DNA from: Acidiluteibacter sp963716125
GTDB taxonomy: Bacteria; Bacteroidota; Bacteroidia; Flavobacteriales_E; Vicingaceae
Assembly: GCA_963716125.1 (NCBI GenBank)
Contig: OY970294.1
Location: forward strand, 744,001-808,000
Reading direction: 5' to 3'
DNA length: 64,000 nucleotides
The notes beneath the pieces are model-generated. The model saw only the letters and a program-made list of their open reading frames with translations. It was not told the DNA's origin and did not search any database. The translations under genes and the position numbers were made by a program. Shown in pieces: positions 53,298-62,015 of the stretch (positions are counted from its first letter, which is position 1; the number at the start of each line of letters is the position of its first letter).

Positions 53298-54161
53298 TTA
53301 AGGGCGTTGATGTTTCCATCTTCTATGGCTCCATAGCCAGAAAGGTGGCGCAGCAATGATATCTTTCTCCAACATTTTAGTGTGAGTTTCGGTAATAAAC
53401 CCATAATCAGTTTCATTAGGGTTTTCACAGATTAATTGATATCCTGCCTTGTAATAACCTCTTTTTTGTTTGTAAATATTTCCAAAAATGACCACACAAT
53501 TATTGTCCTTAGCAAACTTCTCTGCGCCATATTGCACACCAGTGTCTTGGTTTAAAAAAGTTAACCAGTAGGCATTTTGATCTTTTCTTGGCGATTGATC
53601 GGCACCAAAAATTACGGCTTTAGGTTCAGAATTTTTATCTATCATAATAGATTTTATTTCTGAGTTGGAAAGCATATTCAAACCAAATTTTGATCGGCTA
53701 TCACGCACTTTATTATCTAAGTATTTATTAACTAAAGGAGTATAAAGCGCAACTGGCTGATGTTTGATTTGTTGTCCTATGGCAACTGCATATAATTCCC
53801 AATTGCCATAGTGACCACCTACTAAAATAATATCTCTTCCTTGCTCATAATATGTATTGAGTAAATCGGTATTTTCGTTGATCATTCTTTTCTTAGCTTC
53901 ATCAGATGAAATGCTGAAACCTTTGATGCTTTCGATTATCAAATCACAAAAATGATGGTAAAACTGTGATTCTATTTTTTTTACTTCAGCTGCTGTTTTG
54001 TTGGGGAAAGAGCGTTGTATATTTCCTCTAACCACTTTGGTTCTATATCCAACTATTTTGTATATAACAAAATAGCAAAAATCTGAGAAGATATAAAGTA
54101 TCCAAAAAGGTAATAAAGAAAGTGGTTTTAAAAAACCATAATAAAGAATCCTGTTGAGCAT
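53298..54161 (-). CDS. LpxL/HtrB-like lysophospholipid acyltransferase
   Basis: 287 residues with an N-terminal membrane segment (PLSLLPFWILYIFSDFCYFVIY) and the acyltransferase motif GGHYGNWEL (near 114; His and Glu of the HxxxxD/E pattern), GADQSPRK (near 182), and the C-terminal PPFWLWSHRRWKH typical of lipid A late acyltransferases. It adds a secondary acyl chain to lipid A or a related lipid at the inner membrane. Divergent from pabB with 89 bp between starts. Confidence 0.9.
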   Translation of the reverse strand: MLNRILYYGFLKPLSLLPFWILYIFSDFCYFVIYKIVGYRTKVVRGNIQRSFPNKTAAEVKKIESQFYHHFCDLIIESIKGFSISSDEAKKRMINENTDLLNTYYEQGRDIILVGGHYGNWELYAVAIGQQIKHQPVALYTPLVNKYLDNKVRDSRSKFGLNMLSNSEIKSIMIDKNSEPKAVIFGADQSPRKDQNAYWLTFLNQDTGVQYGAEKFAKDNNCVVIFGNIYKQKRGYYKAGYQLICENPNETDYGFITETHTKMLEKDIIAAPPFWLWSHRRWKHQRP

Positions 54162-54238
54162 ATAGGTTTATGAAAATTGCGATCAAACAAAGAAACAAAA
54201 ATTTATTAAATTTCAATTCAATTAAATGTTTGCTTGTT

Positions 54239-54246
54239 TACATTTG
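54239..54246 (+). promoter_or_regulatory. Probable pabB promoter (-7 element)
   Basis: TACATTTG ends 4 bp before the ATG at 54251, implying almost no leader. It lies inside the region a start at 54170 would need to be coding, which favours the later start. Confidence 0.35.
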
Positions 54247-54250
54247 TTTG

Positions 54251-55552
54251 ATGTTAAAATACAAGGATTCTAAAAATTTATTGCAAAAGCTAACCAAACA
54301 ACAGATTGTTTTGGCTGCGCAAAAATATGAGAAACACTGTATTTTAGATTCTAATAATTATGCTGATCAATATGGTAAATTTGAATATTTAGCTGCTATT
54401 GGTGCTGTTTCAGAACTTTCAACCAATAAAAATAGCTTTTCTCAATTGTCAGGAATTTTGGCAAAAAATGAATGGCTTTTTGGAGGTTTCTCTTATGATT
54501 TAAAAAATCAATTGGAGGATTTGAATTCCAAACATCCCAATAAAATTGGTTTTGCTGATATTTTCTTTTTTCAACCCAAATTTTTGTTGATTCAAAAGAA
54601 TAAAGGAGATGGTTTTGAATTGTTACATCATGAAACAATAAATGAATTAGATGGTGAAAAATTTTTATTAAACATTTTAGAATCAAAAACATCTATTTAT
54701 TATGACTTTCCAAAATTAAAATCTAGAATTGAAAAAAAGGAATATATTAATCGAATTATTGAGTTAAAAAGGCATATTCAAAGGGGAGATATTTATGAAA
54801 TAAATTTTTGTCAAGAATTTTATGCTGATCAATGTGAATTTAATCCTTATGCTACGTTCATTACTTTAAATCAGGCTTCTCCAATGCCTTTCGCTGCATT
54901 TTTAAGGTGGAATAGTAGTTTTTTATTATCGGCTTCTCCCGAAAGGTATATCTGTAAAAGAATAAATAAAATCATATCGCAACCTATCAAGGGAACCATA
55001 AAAAGGGGAACTAACAATGAGGACGATGAAGGACTAAAAATTAAATTGAAGAATGATCCCAAAGAGCAGAATGAAAACGTAATGATAGTGGATTTAGTGC
55101 GAAATGATTTGTCAAAGATTGCCGCTAGAGGCAGTGTGAAAGTAGAGGAGCTTTTTGGGATTTATACTTTTCCACAATTGCATCAAATGATTAGTACTGT
55201 TTCTGCCGATTTAGATAAAAAATATTCTGCTCTAGAAGTTATAAAGGCAACATTTCCTATGGGTTCTATGACTGGAGCGCCAAAAATAAGTGCTATGAAT
55301 TTAATTGAAAAAACTGAAGATTTTAGAAGAGGTTTATATTCTGGTGCGGTGGGTTATTTTTCTCCTGATGGAGATTTTGATTTTAATGTAGTGATTAGGT
55401 CGTTGCAATATAATGCTGATAATAAATATCTTTCGTTGGCTGTTGGTGGTGCAATCACTTCCAAATGTGAAGCTGAAAATGAATATGAAGAGTGTTTATT
55501 AAAAGCAAAAGCTATCTTTGATATGATTAAGAAGGAGGCAAATGCTGAATAA
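54251..55552 (+). CDS. pabB: Aminodeoxychorismate synthase component I
   Basis: 433 residues from the ATG at 54251; an in-frame ATG at 54170 would add a 27-residue stretch unlike the family. The chorismate-binding domain shows GDIYEINFCQEFYA, SASPERYICK, PIKGTIKRG (245-253; the Lys of PIKGT marks PabB rather than TrpE), NVMIVDLVRNDLSKIA and MGSMTGAPKISAM. It makes 4-amino-4-deoxychorismate for folate with a glutamine amidotransferase that is not in the window. It overlaps tilS by 11 bp. Confidence 0.92.
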   Translation: MLKYKDSKNLLQKLTKQQIVLAAQKYEKHCILDSNNYADQYGKFEYLAAIGAVSELSTNKNSFSQLSGILAKNEWLFGGFSYDLKNQLEDLNSKHPNKIGFADIFFFQPKFLLIQKNKGDGFELLHHETINELDGEKFLLNILESKTSIYYDFPKLKSRIEKKEYINRIIELKRHIQRGDIYEINFCQEFYADQCEFNPYATFITLNQASPMPFAAFLRWNSSFLLSASPERYICKRINKIISQPIKGTIKRGTNNEDDEGLKIKLKNDPKEQNENVMIVDLVRNDLSKIAARGSVKVEELFGIYTFPQLHQMISTVSADLDKKYSALEVIKATFPMGSMTGAPKISAMNLIEKTEDFRRGLYSGAVGYFSPDGDFDFNVVIRSLQYNADNKYLSLAVGGAITSKCEAENEYEECLLKAKAIFDMIKKEANAE

Positions 55553-56858
55553 TTTTCAAAAATATATTAATGATAATCGTTTGTTTGATCCATCAAAAGT
55601 TCAACTTCTAGCCGTCAGTGGTGGCGTTGATTCTATGGTTTTGTTGGAATTAATGCGTTTATCAACTTTTAAATTTGCAGTGGCACATTGCAATTTTAAT
55701 TTAAGAAGTGTTGAAAGTGATGCCGATGAAAAATTGGTAAAAAAATATTGTGATAAATATGCTATCCAATTATTTGTAAAAAGTTTTAAGACCAAAAAAT
55801 TTGCCTCTAACGAAAAAATTTCTATTCAAATGGCTGCTCGTCAATTGCGATATGAATGGTTCGATGAAATTATTGTAGCAAATCATTTACAAAAAATATT
55901 AACAGCTCATCATTTAGATGACCAGGTAGAAACTTTTTTTATAAATCTAATTCGTGGCAGTGGCTTAAATGGCTTAAGTGGAATGCCGACTTCTACCGAA
56001 AAATTAGCTCGACCATTAATTCATTTCAAAAAGGAGGAACTGTATGTTTTTGCAAAAGAAAATCAAGTACCTTTTAGGGAAGATGTTTCCAATGAGGATG
56101 ATAAGTATTTAAGAAATAAAATACGCTTAAACTTTATACCTCAATTTCAAGAATTGAATCCCAATTTTACAGAAAGTTTACAAGAAAGTATGTCTTATAT
56201 TTCTGAAGCTAAAAATTTATTAGCGGATGCCGTTGATGAATTTATTCAAAGCGCTGTCATTGAGAAAAAAAATCAAAAGATTATTGATTATACAAAGCTT
56301 AAAAATTGTCCTGCGCCTCAATTGATTTTATTTGAATTGTTAAGACCTTTTGGTTTTAATACAGATCAAATTAATTCAATTTTAAATACTAATAAGAGTA
56401 AAAGTGGAGCTAAATTTTATTCAGAAGCACATATTTTATTAGTCAATAGAGATGAGATTATATTAGAGGAGAAAATTCAAAATATAGATGATGAGGTTAT
56501 TGAAATTGATCAATTTGAATTTGAAAATGAAAGCCTAAAAGGGAAGATTTTTCCTAAATCCGATTTAAAAATGTTTCCAAACGGAAAGTCTCAAGCAGTT
56601 TTTGATGCTGATAAAATAAAATTGCCATTAGAAATTAGTAATTGGAAAAATGGAGACAGTTTTCAACCTTTTGGAATGAAGGGATTTAAAAAGCTAAGTG
56701 ATTTTTTTATTGATGAGAAGCTATCACTTTTTGAAAAAGAAAAAGTGAAGGTTTTGAAATCTCAAGATCATATTATTTGGGTGTTGGGTTATAGAATAGA
56801 TAACCGATATAGAGTGGACGAAAATACAAAGTATATTTGGCAAATTGAACTTAAATGA
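55542..56858 (+). CDS. tilS: tRNA(Ile)-lysidine synthase
   Basis: 438 residues. P-loop AVSGGVDSMVLLEL (SGGVDS at 26-31), HCNFNLRSVESDADE, IQMAARQLRYEWF, TAHHLDDQVETFFINLIRGSGLNGLSGMP (near 120), and the C-terminal TilS domain (SNWKNGDSFQPFGMKGFKKLSDFFID). It makes lysidine on the CAU anticodon. Its start lies in the pabB end and is preceded by AAGGAGG three bases before the ATG, a rare Shine-Dalgarno-like sequence in this window, though the spacing is short. Confidence 0.95.
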   Translation: MLNNFQKYINDNRLFDPSKVQLLAVSGGVDSMVLLELMRLSTFKFAVAHCNFNLRSVESDADEKLVKKYCDKYAIQLFVKSFKTKKFASNEKISIQMAARQLRYEWFDEIIVANHLQKILTAHHLDDQVETFFINLIRGSGLNGLSGMPTSTEKLARPLIHFKKEELYVFAKENQVPFREDVSNEDDKYLRNKIRLNFIPQFQELNPNFTESLQESMSYISEAKNLLADAVDEFIQSAVIEKKNQKIIDYTKLKNCPAPQLILFELLRPFGFNTDQINSILNTNKSKSGAKFYSEAHILLVNRDEIILEEKIQNIDDEVIEIDQFEFENESLKGKIFPKSDLKMFPNGKSQAVFDADKIKLPLEISNWKNGDSFQPFGMKGFKKLSDFFIDEKLSLFEKEKVKVLKSQDHIIWVLGYRIDNRYRVDENTKYIWQIELK

Positions 56859-57568
56859 ATGTAAAACAAACTATTAAGGCAGAGCAAACTTACTTTGTAT
56901 TAGGAGGTATTTTTATCGCTTGTTTAGTGAGTGGTAATCTTATTTTTCAAAAATTTTTTAGTTGGAATTTTTTCAATCTTTATACCTTTGAACTTTCTGT
57001 TGGGATTTTGCCTTATCCGCTTACTTTTTTGATTACGGATTTAATATCAGAAATATACGGAAGAAAAAGAGCTAATTATGTTGTTATTTCAGGATTGATA
57101 TCTACTCTTTTTATCTTTATATTGGTTTTATTGGCAGAGGCTGCTACAGCTACTTCATGGTCGCCAGTAAATGACCAAACTTTTACTCACGTTTTTGGAT
57201 TGACTGGTGTGGCAGTTACCGCATCAATGGTAGCTTATTTATTAGCACAATTTATTGATATAAGAATTTATCACTTTTGGAAAAGTAAAACAAAAGGAAA
57301 ACACCTTTGGTTGAGAAATAATTTTAGCACTATTACTTCACAATTTGTTGACACAGCTGTTGTTTTGCTCTTGCTATGTTATTTTGAAACAATAGAATGG
57401 AATAGATTTAATGACTTATTAATCAATGGGTTTCTTTTTAAATTGCTGATAGCTTTATTAGACACGCCTGTTTTGTATTTATTAGTTTTCTTGTGCAGAA
57501 AGTCATTTGGATTAAAAGTAAATCAAGAGATTCACTACAATGCTGATGAAATAGCGAAGTTGAATTGA
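56855..57568 (+). CDS. yhhQ: Queuosine-precursor transporter (YhhQ/VUT family)
   Basis: 237 residues with six or seven membrane helices and the family motif PYPLTFLITDLISEIYGRKRAN (near 53), plus NNFSTITSQFVDTAVVLLL (near 153). It takes up preQ0 or preQ1. It overlaps tilS by 4 bp (ATGA), so pabB-tilS-yhhQ form one operon. It complements queA at 16602. Confidence 0.9.
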   Translation: MNVKQTIKAEQTYFVLGGIFIACLVSGNLIFQKFFSWNFFNLYTFELSVGILPYPLTFLITDLISEIYGRKRANYVVISGLISTLFIFILVLLAEAATATSWSPVNDQTFTHVFGLTGVAVTASMVAYLLAQFIDIRIYHFWKSKTKGKHLWLRNNFSTITSQFVDTAVVLLLLCYFETIEWNRFNDLLINGFLFKLLIALLDTPVLYLLVFLCRKSFGLKVNQEIHYNADEIAKLN

Positions 57569-57622
57569 CTTTAATTAAGATTTAAATTTTGATGAAATAC
57601 GACTTATCAATATCATTTATGT

Positions 57623-57630
57623 TAAATTTG
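57623..57630 (+). promoter_or_regulatory. Probable dsbD promoter (-7 element)
   Basis: TAAATTTG fits TAnnTTTG, 26 bp before the ATG at 57657. Confidence 0.4.
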
Positions 57631-57656
57631 AAGAACTATTATTAAAAACTGTGCGA

Positions 57657-59774
57657 ATGTTCCGTATTAAACAACTGATCACTACTTTTTTATTTCTATT
57701 TGGATTCGTTTTCTCAACTCAGCTAATGGGTCAAATTCAAGATCCTATCAAATGGAAAACGTCAGCAAAAGTTTTAAAAGGAAATGAAGTAGAATTGACA
57801 ATTACTGCAACAATAGATAGAGGATGGCATTTATATTCCCAGAATTTACCAAGTGATGATGGACCTATTGCAACAGAATTTACTTTTCCTAAATCTTCAA
57901 ATTATGAATTGATAGGAAAGGTAGTAGAGCCGAAATCTGTCAAGGAATTTGACAAGAATTTTGATATGATGCTTAGCTTTTTTAAAGACAAGGTGAGCTT
58001 TGTTCAAAAAATTAGAGTCCTTACTGAAAAAGATTTTAGCCTTACAGCAGAAAGCTATTCTATGGTTTGCAATGATGAAATGTGTTTGCCTCCCGAATCT
58101 ATAGAGCATGTATTTAAAATAAAAGGAGTAAAACAATCTGATATTTTACCTTCTACTGATCCTAAAATAGTTGAAGAAAAAATAGAAGAAATTAGTGATG
58201 AAATAAGATTAGAAGATACAATAGTTGCTGATCAAATAAAATTGACTTCAAATGAGGAAGAGACTATCATCAAAGAGACAGCCGAATCTAAGGGTCTTGA
58301 TAAGGAGAATAAAAAGAAAGAGAAGAAAGGAGAAGAAGGAACAGGGCTTTTGTCAATATTTATTGCTGGTTTTTTAGGTGGTTTAATTGCTCTATTAACA
58401 CCTTGTGTATTTCCAATGATTCCTTTAACAGTTTCTTTTTTTACAAAACAAAGTAAGACAAGAGCCAAAGGAATTTTAAATGCCATTATGTATGGTTTAT
58501 TCATTATATTAATTTATGTGTCTTTGGGCATGATAATTACTGTCTCGATGGGGCCCGATGCTTTAAATTCTCTAGCATCTAATGTATGGATGAATCTAAT
58601 ATTTTTCATTGTATTCATTCTTTTCGCTATCTCATTTTTAGGCGCATTTGAAATTACATTGCCAACTTCATGGGTAAATAAAGCTGATACTGCCTCTGAC
58701 AAAAGTGGTTGGATTGGTATTTTCTTTATGGCTTTTACCTTATCGTTGGTTTCATTTTCTTGTACAGGGCCTATTATTGGTACTTTATTAGTACAAGCTG
58801 CTGTAGGTGGTAATTATTTAGGACCAGCTATTGGAATGTTAGGTTTTGCCTTAGCATTAGCGCTTCCCTTTGGATTATTTGCTGCTTTCCCAGGTTGGTT
58901 AAACAGTTTACCAAAATCTGGTGGTTGGTTAAACTCAGTAAAAGTTGTTTTAGGATTTGTAGAATTGGCTTTAGCATTTAAATTCTTATCTAATGTAGAT
59001 TTAGCTTACCATTGGGGAATCTTAACTAGAGAAGTTTTCTTGGCTATTTGGATTGTAGTTTTCTCTTTGGCAGGATTTTATCTATTAGGAAAAATAAAAT
59101 TGAGTCACGATAGTGATTTGGCTTATATATCTGTTCCTAGAGTTTTAATGGCTACCTTATTTTTCACATTTGTAGTTTATTTAATTCCGGGTATGTTTGG
59201 AGCACCACTTAAAATTATAAGTGGATTCCCGCCACCACAGCATTATAATGAAGGTTGGTCACTCTCTTCTGGAGGTGGAAATACTGCTAATGTTTCTTTA
59301 GAAATTATAGAAGCAGGAGCCGATCCGGAACATTGTCCACATAATTTACCTTGTTTTCATGATTATAGCGAAGCATTAGCCTATGCCAAAAAAGTAGAGA
59401 AACCTCTTTTAGTTGACTTTACAGGTTATTCATGTGTGAATTGTCGTAAAATGGAAGATAATGTATGGAGTGATCCTAAAGTTTTAAAAGTACTGCAAGA
59501 CGATTATGTTTTAGTGTCGTTATATGTAGATGATAAAACTAAATTGCCAGATAGCGCTCAGTATGTATCCCCTAAAACTGGCAAAAAAGTAAAAACTATT
59601 GGTAATAAATGGAGCGATATGCAGACCACTAGGTTTGAAACCAATTCTCAACCTTTATATGTTTTAATTGATTCTGATGAGGAGTTGTTGGCTGAGCCAG
59701 TTGGCTACACACCTGATATTGATGAATATTTTGAATATTTAGACAAAGGAATTAAAACGTTTAAAAAGAAGTAA
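57657..59774 (+). CDS. dsbD: Thiol:disulfide interchange protein DsbD
   Basis: 705 residues from ATG 57657 (a GTG at 57651 is an alternative). Signal peptide, then an N-terminal periplasmic domain with its Cys pair (MVCNDEMCLPPE near 138), an acidic/Lys linker, a CcdA-like membrane domain with Cys in LLTPCVFPMIPLTVSFFTKQ and SFSCTGPIIGTLL, and a C-terminal thioredoxin-like domain with GYSCVNCRKMEDNVW (CxxC). It passes electrons from cytoplasmic thioredoxin to the periplasm. Complete three-part architecture; monocistronic, with a strong terminator. Confidence 0.93.
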   Translation: MFRIKQLITTFLFLFGFVFSTQLMGQIQDPIKWKTSAKVLKGNEVELTITATIDRGWHLYSQNLPSDDGPIATEFTFPKSSNYELIGKVVEPKSVKEFDKNFDMMLSFFKDKVSFVQKIRVLTEKDFSLTAESYSMVCNDEMCLPPESIEHVFKIKGVKQSDILPSTDPKIVEEKIEEISDEIRLEDTIVADQIKLTSNEEETIIKETAESKGLDKENKKKEKKGEEGTGLLSIFIAGFLGGLIALLTPCVFPMIPLTVSFFTKQSKTRAKGILNAIMYGLFIILIYVSLGMIITVSMGPDALNSLASNVWMNLIFFIVFILFAISFLGAFEITLPTSWVNKADTASDKSGWIGIFFMAFTLSLVSFSCTGPIIGTLLVQAAVGGNYLGPAIGMLGFALALALPFGLFAAFPGWLNSLPKSGGWLNSVKVVLGFVELALAFKFLSNVDLAYHWGILTREVFLAIWIVVFSLAGFYLLGKIKLSHDSDLAYISVPRVLMATLFFTFVVYLIPGMFGAPLKIISGFPPPQHYNEGWSLSSGGGNTANVSLEIIEAGADPEHCPHNLPCFHDYSEALAYAKKVEKPLLVDFTGYSCVNCRKMEDNVWSDPKVLKVLQDDYVLVSLYVDDKTKLPDSAQYVSPKTGKKVKTIGNKWSDMQTTRFETNSQPLYVLIDSDEELLAEPVGYTPDIDEYFEYLDKGIKTFKKK

Positions 59775-59793
59775 TCCTTGTAAAACATAAATG

Positions 59794-59824
59794 AAACATC
59801 GTGTTAATTTTTAGCACGATGTTT
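59794..59824. terminator. Bidirectional intrinsic terminator
   Basis: AAACATCGTG (59794-59803) pairs with CACGATGTTT (59815-59824), extended by a G-T pair and TAA/TTA, with a T run after it and A-rich sequence before it. It lies between converging dsbD and the LysE gene, reading as a terminator in both directions. Confidence 0.85.
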
Positions 59825-59825
59825 T

Positions 59826-60470
59826 TTATGCTAACAACAACCCTATTCCTAGCACAACGAGCAAAATTATATTTGCCCATTTGGTATAGTTCCAAAATTT
59901 TTCGCTCCTCAAAAATTGAGTGAGCTTTCCAGCTATTAAGCTAATAATGCCAAAGATGATAATTGCTTGCAGCATAAAAAGTAAACCCAAAACTATCATT
60001 TGAACTGCTACACTAATTCCAGTTTCTAGGTGAATGAATTGTGGAAAAAAAGCAATAAAAAATAGGGATACTTTTGGGTTTAGCACATTCATCAAAAACC
60101 CTTTTCGCCATAATTTCCAAAATGAAAATTTGATAGATTTCTCTTGATTAAAATGTACTTCTTCGTAAGTGCTTTTATAGGATTGGTAAGCCAAATAAAA
60201 CAAATAGATCGCTCCTGCATATTGAACTATTTTGATAGCTAATTCAGATTTATAAATAATTAACGATAAGCCTGTTGCGGCTAAGGCGGTGTGAATTATT
60301 AAACCGCTTACTAATCCAATAGCAATGCTAAAACCAGTTTTGGCTCCTCTGCTTATGCTTTGTGTAATTACATATAATAAATCAGGGCCAGGTAATAAGG
60401 TCAATGCGACAGATGCAGCCAAGAAAGACAGCAAAGTAGATAGATCCGGCAATAATTTAAATATTTCCAT
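59826..60470 (-). CDS. LysE/RhtB-family amino-acid exporter
   Basis: 214 residues with about six membrane helices and the family N-terminal block ALTLLPGPDLLYVITQSISRGAKTGFSIAIGLVSGL (near 22), plus GFLMNVLNPKVSLFFIAFFPQF (near 122). Exports amino acids or homoserine-type compounds; substrate unknown. The N-terminal 10 residues are slightly longer than usual. Divergent from gmhA. Confidence 0.92.
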   Translation of the reverse strand: MEIFKLLPDLSTLLSFLAASVALTLLPGPDLLYVITQSISRGAKTGFSIAIGLVSGLIIHTALAATGLSLIIYKSELAIKIVQYAGAIYLFYLAYQSYKSTYEEVHFNQEKSIKFSFWKLWRKGFLMNVLNPKVSLFFIAFFPQFIHLETGISVAVQMIVLGLLFMLQAIIIFGIISLIAGKLTQFLRSEKFWNYTKWANIILLVVLGIGLLLA

Positions 60471-60538
60471 TGATGTTTAACTAAAGAACGAAAGTAAAAA
60501 TACTTTTTCTAAAAATTCCTAAGATGAAACGCTTATTC

Positions 60539-60546
60539 TATCTTTG
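60539..60546 (+). promoter_or_regulatory. Probable gmhA promoter (-7 element)
   Basis: TATCTTTG fits TAnnTTTG, 22 bp before the ATG at 60569. It lies downstream of an in-frame ATG at 60524, so that earlier start is unlikely. Confidence 0.5.
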
Positions 60547-60568
60547 TGGTAAATTGAGAATAAAAACG

Positions 60569-61141
60569 ATGAATCAAAAAATTATTAAAGAGAACTTCAA
60601 AGAGGCGCAAGATATTTTAAATCAGTTTGCTAATGATGCTGAATCTATTGAAAAAATAGCAAATGCTGCAGCAATTATGTCAGATGCATTGAAGGCTGGC
60701 AATAAAATTATTTCTTGTGGAAATGGAGGAAGTATGTGTGATGCTATGCATTTTGCAGAAGAATTGAGTGGCAGGTTTAGAAATGACCGTAAAGCACTAG
60801 CTGCAGTTTCAATTTCAGATCCGTCACATATCAGCTGCGTAGGTAATGATTATGGTTATGAGTTTGTTTTTTCTCGATATGTAGAAGGTTTAGGGAATTC
60901 AGGAGATGTTTTATTAGCTATTAGTACAAGTGGTACTTCTAAAAATGTAATACGAGCCATAGAAGCTGCACAGGATAAAGGAATGAAAGTTATAGGCTTA
61001 ACAGGCAAAGATGGAGGTAAAATGGCTGAATTGTGCGATGTTGAAATTCGTGCTCCCCATTCTAAATATGCGGATAGAGCTCAAGAAATTCATATTAAAA
61101 TCATTCATAATTTTATTCAATGCATTGAGCAAATGGTTTAA
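60569..61141 (+). CDS. gmhA: Phosphoheptose isomerase
   Basis: 190 residues from the ATG at 60569, the normal family length; the upstream ATG at 60524 lies before the promoter motif. SIS domain with CGNGGSMCDAMHFAEELSGRFRNDR (near 46), SISDPSHISCVGNDYGYEFVF (near 79), ISTSGTSKNVIRAI (near 114) and APHSKYADRAQEIHIKIIH (near 155), including the catalytic Glu and His of GmhA. It converts sedoheptulose 7-phosphate for LPS heptose. The stop overlaps the convergent TonB-domain gene by 4 bp. Confidence 0.93.
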   Translation: MNQKIIKENFKEAQDILNQFANDAESIEKIANAAAIMSDALKAGNKIISCGNGGSMCDAMHFAEELSGRFRNDRKALAAVSISDPSHISCVGNDYGYEFVFSRYVEGLGNSGDVLLAISTSGTSKNVIRAIEAAQDKGMKVIGLTGKDGGKMAELCDVEIRAPHSKYADRAQEIHIKIIHNFIQCIEQMV

Positions 61142-61950
61142 TTCGATGAATTTGAACCATTAAACATATTATAATCTCTGCTTCCCGGTGCTGCAAAAAT
61201 GAGGATAAACTCATTTTTAGTCCGCACATATTTTCCATCTTTTACGGCAGGTTTCCAACGCATCATTTTTAATATGCGCATGGCTTCTTCATTACAGCCT
61301 GCAGGAACAGCTTGGGCAATTTCAAAGTTGGTTGGATATCCATAAGCTTCAACAACAAATTTAATTTTAACAGTTCCTCCAATTTTTCTCTGTAGAGCCA
61401 CCTCTGGATATTTAAAGTGATTGGCAGCAAACTCATTCATATTTTTAGCACCTATCAATTGGGGTAAACTGTCCAAGTTCTGACTTTTATACACCTTTTG
61501 CGTACTATCAACTGCTTTGTCTGTTGGGAAGGGGAGTTGGTCATAATTTCTTGATTTCAATGCTCTTTTATAAACTTTTGGTGAAAAAATAATTCGGATG
61601 GCATCATATTTATCCGCTCTAACTAATCTACTAAAATCCTCTTCCCAAACAATTTGCTTGAAAAAGCGGATCGCCTCTTTTTTAAATGCGTCATTGGTAG
61701 CGTTAGCAACTTCAAAGGCTGCAATACTTCCATCATTATTGATGATGTATTTCAGATAAACTTCTCCTTCCGTATCGTTAGTATACTGTTCATTAGGATA
61801 AACCAATTCGTCTTTTATATAGTCTTTCAAGTAGTCAAATCCTCCTACAGGCTTCGCGTAACCTTCCATAGCCGGAATATGATCAAATTTTTGTGCTTTT
61901 AATTGAAAGACTAAGAAAAAAGTGAAGAAGAAAATTATATTTTGATTCAT
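61138..61950 (-). CDS. TonB C-terminal domain protein, periplasmic
   Basis: 270 residues: signal peptide (IIFFFTFFLVFQLKAQ), then two TonB C-terminal-type domains: EGEVYLKYIINNDGSIAAFEVA near 65 and GGTVKIKFVVEAYGYPTNFEIAQAV ... MRILKMMRWKPAVKDG near 197. There is no anchor helix or Pro-rich linker, so it is not a normal energy transducer; such double-domain proteins are common in Bacteroidota with unknown roles. It overlaps gmhA tail to tail by 4 bp. Confidence 0.85.
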   Translation of the reverse strand: MNQNIIFFFTFFLVFQLKAQKFDHIPAMEGYAKPVGGFDYLKDYIKDELVYPNEQYTNDTEGEVYLKYIINNDGSIAAFEVANATNDAFKKEAIRFFKQIVWEEDFSRLVRADKYDAIRIIFSPKVYKRALKSRNYDQLPFPTDKAVDSTQKVYKSQNLDSLPQLIGAKNMNEFAANHFKYPEVALQRKIGGTVKIKFVVEAYGYPTNFEIAQAVPAGCNEEAMRILKMMRWKPAVKDGKYVRTKNEFILIFAAPGSRDYNMFNGSNSSN

Positions 61951-62015
61951 CTGTATATATTATTCAATAAAGGTAAGAAAATTGTTATATTGCTAACTCA
62001 ATTTAGTTGACTATT

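Noticed and set aside
53177..53428. 83-codon leftward frame overlapping the acyltransferase end
   Set aside because: Its first half is the acyltransferase sequence in another frame; the acyltransferase ends in the expected LWSHRRWKH block at 53298.
54170..54250. N-terminal extension of pabB from the ATG at 54170
   Set aside because: The extra residues are unlike the family, and a TAnnTTTG element at 54239 lies within the stretch.
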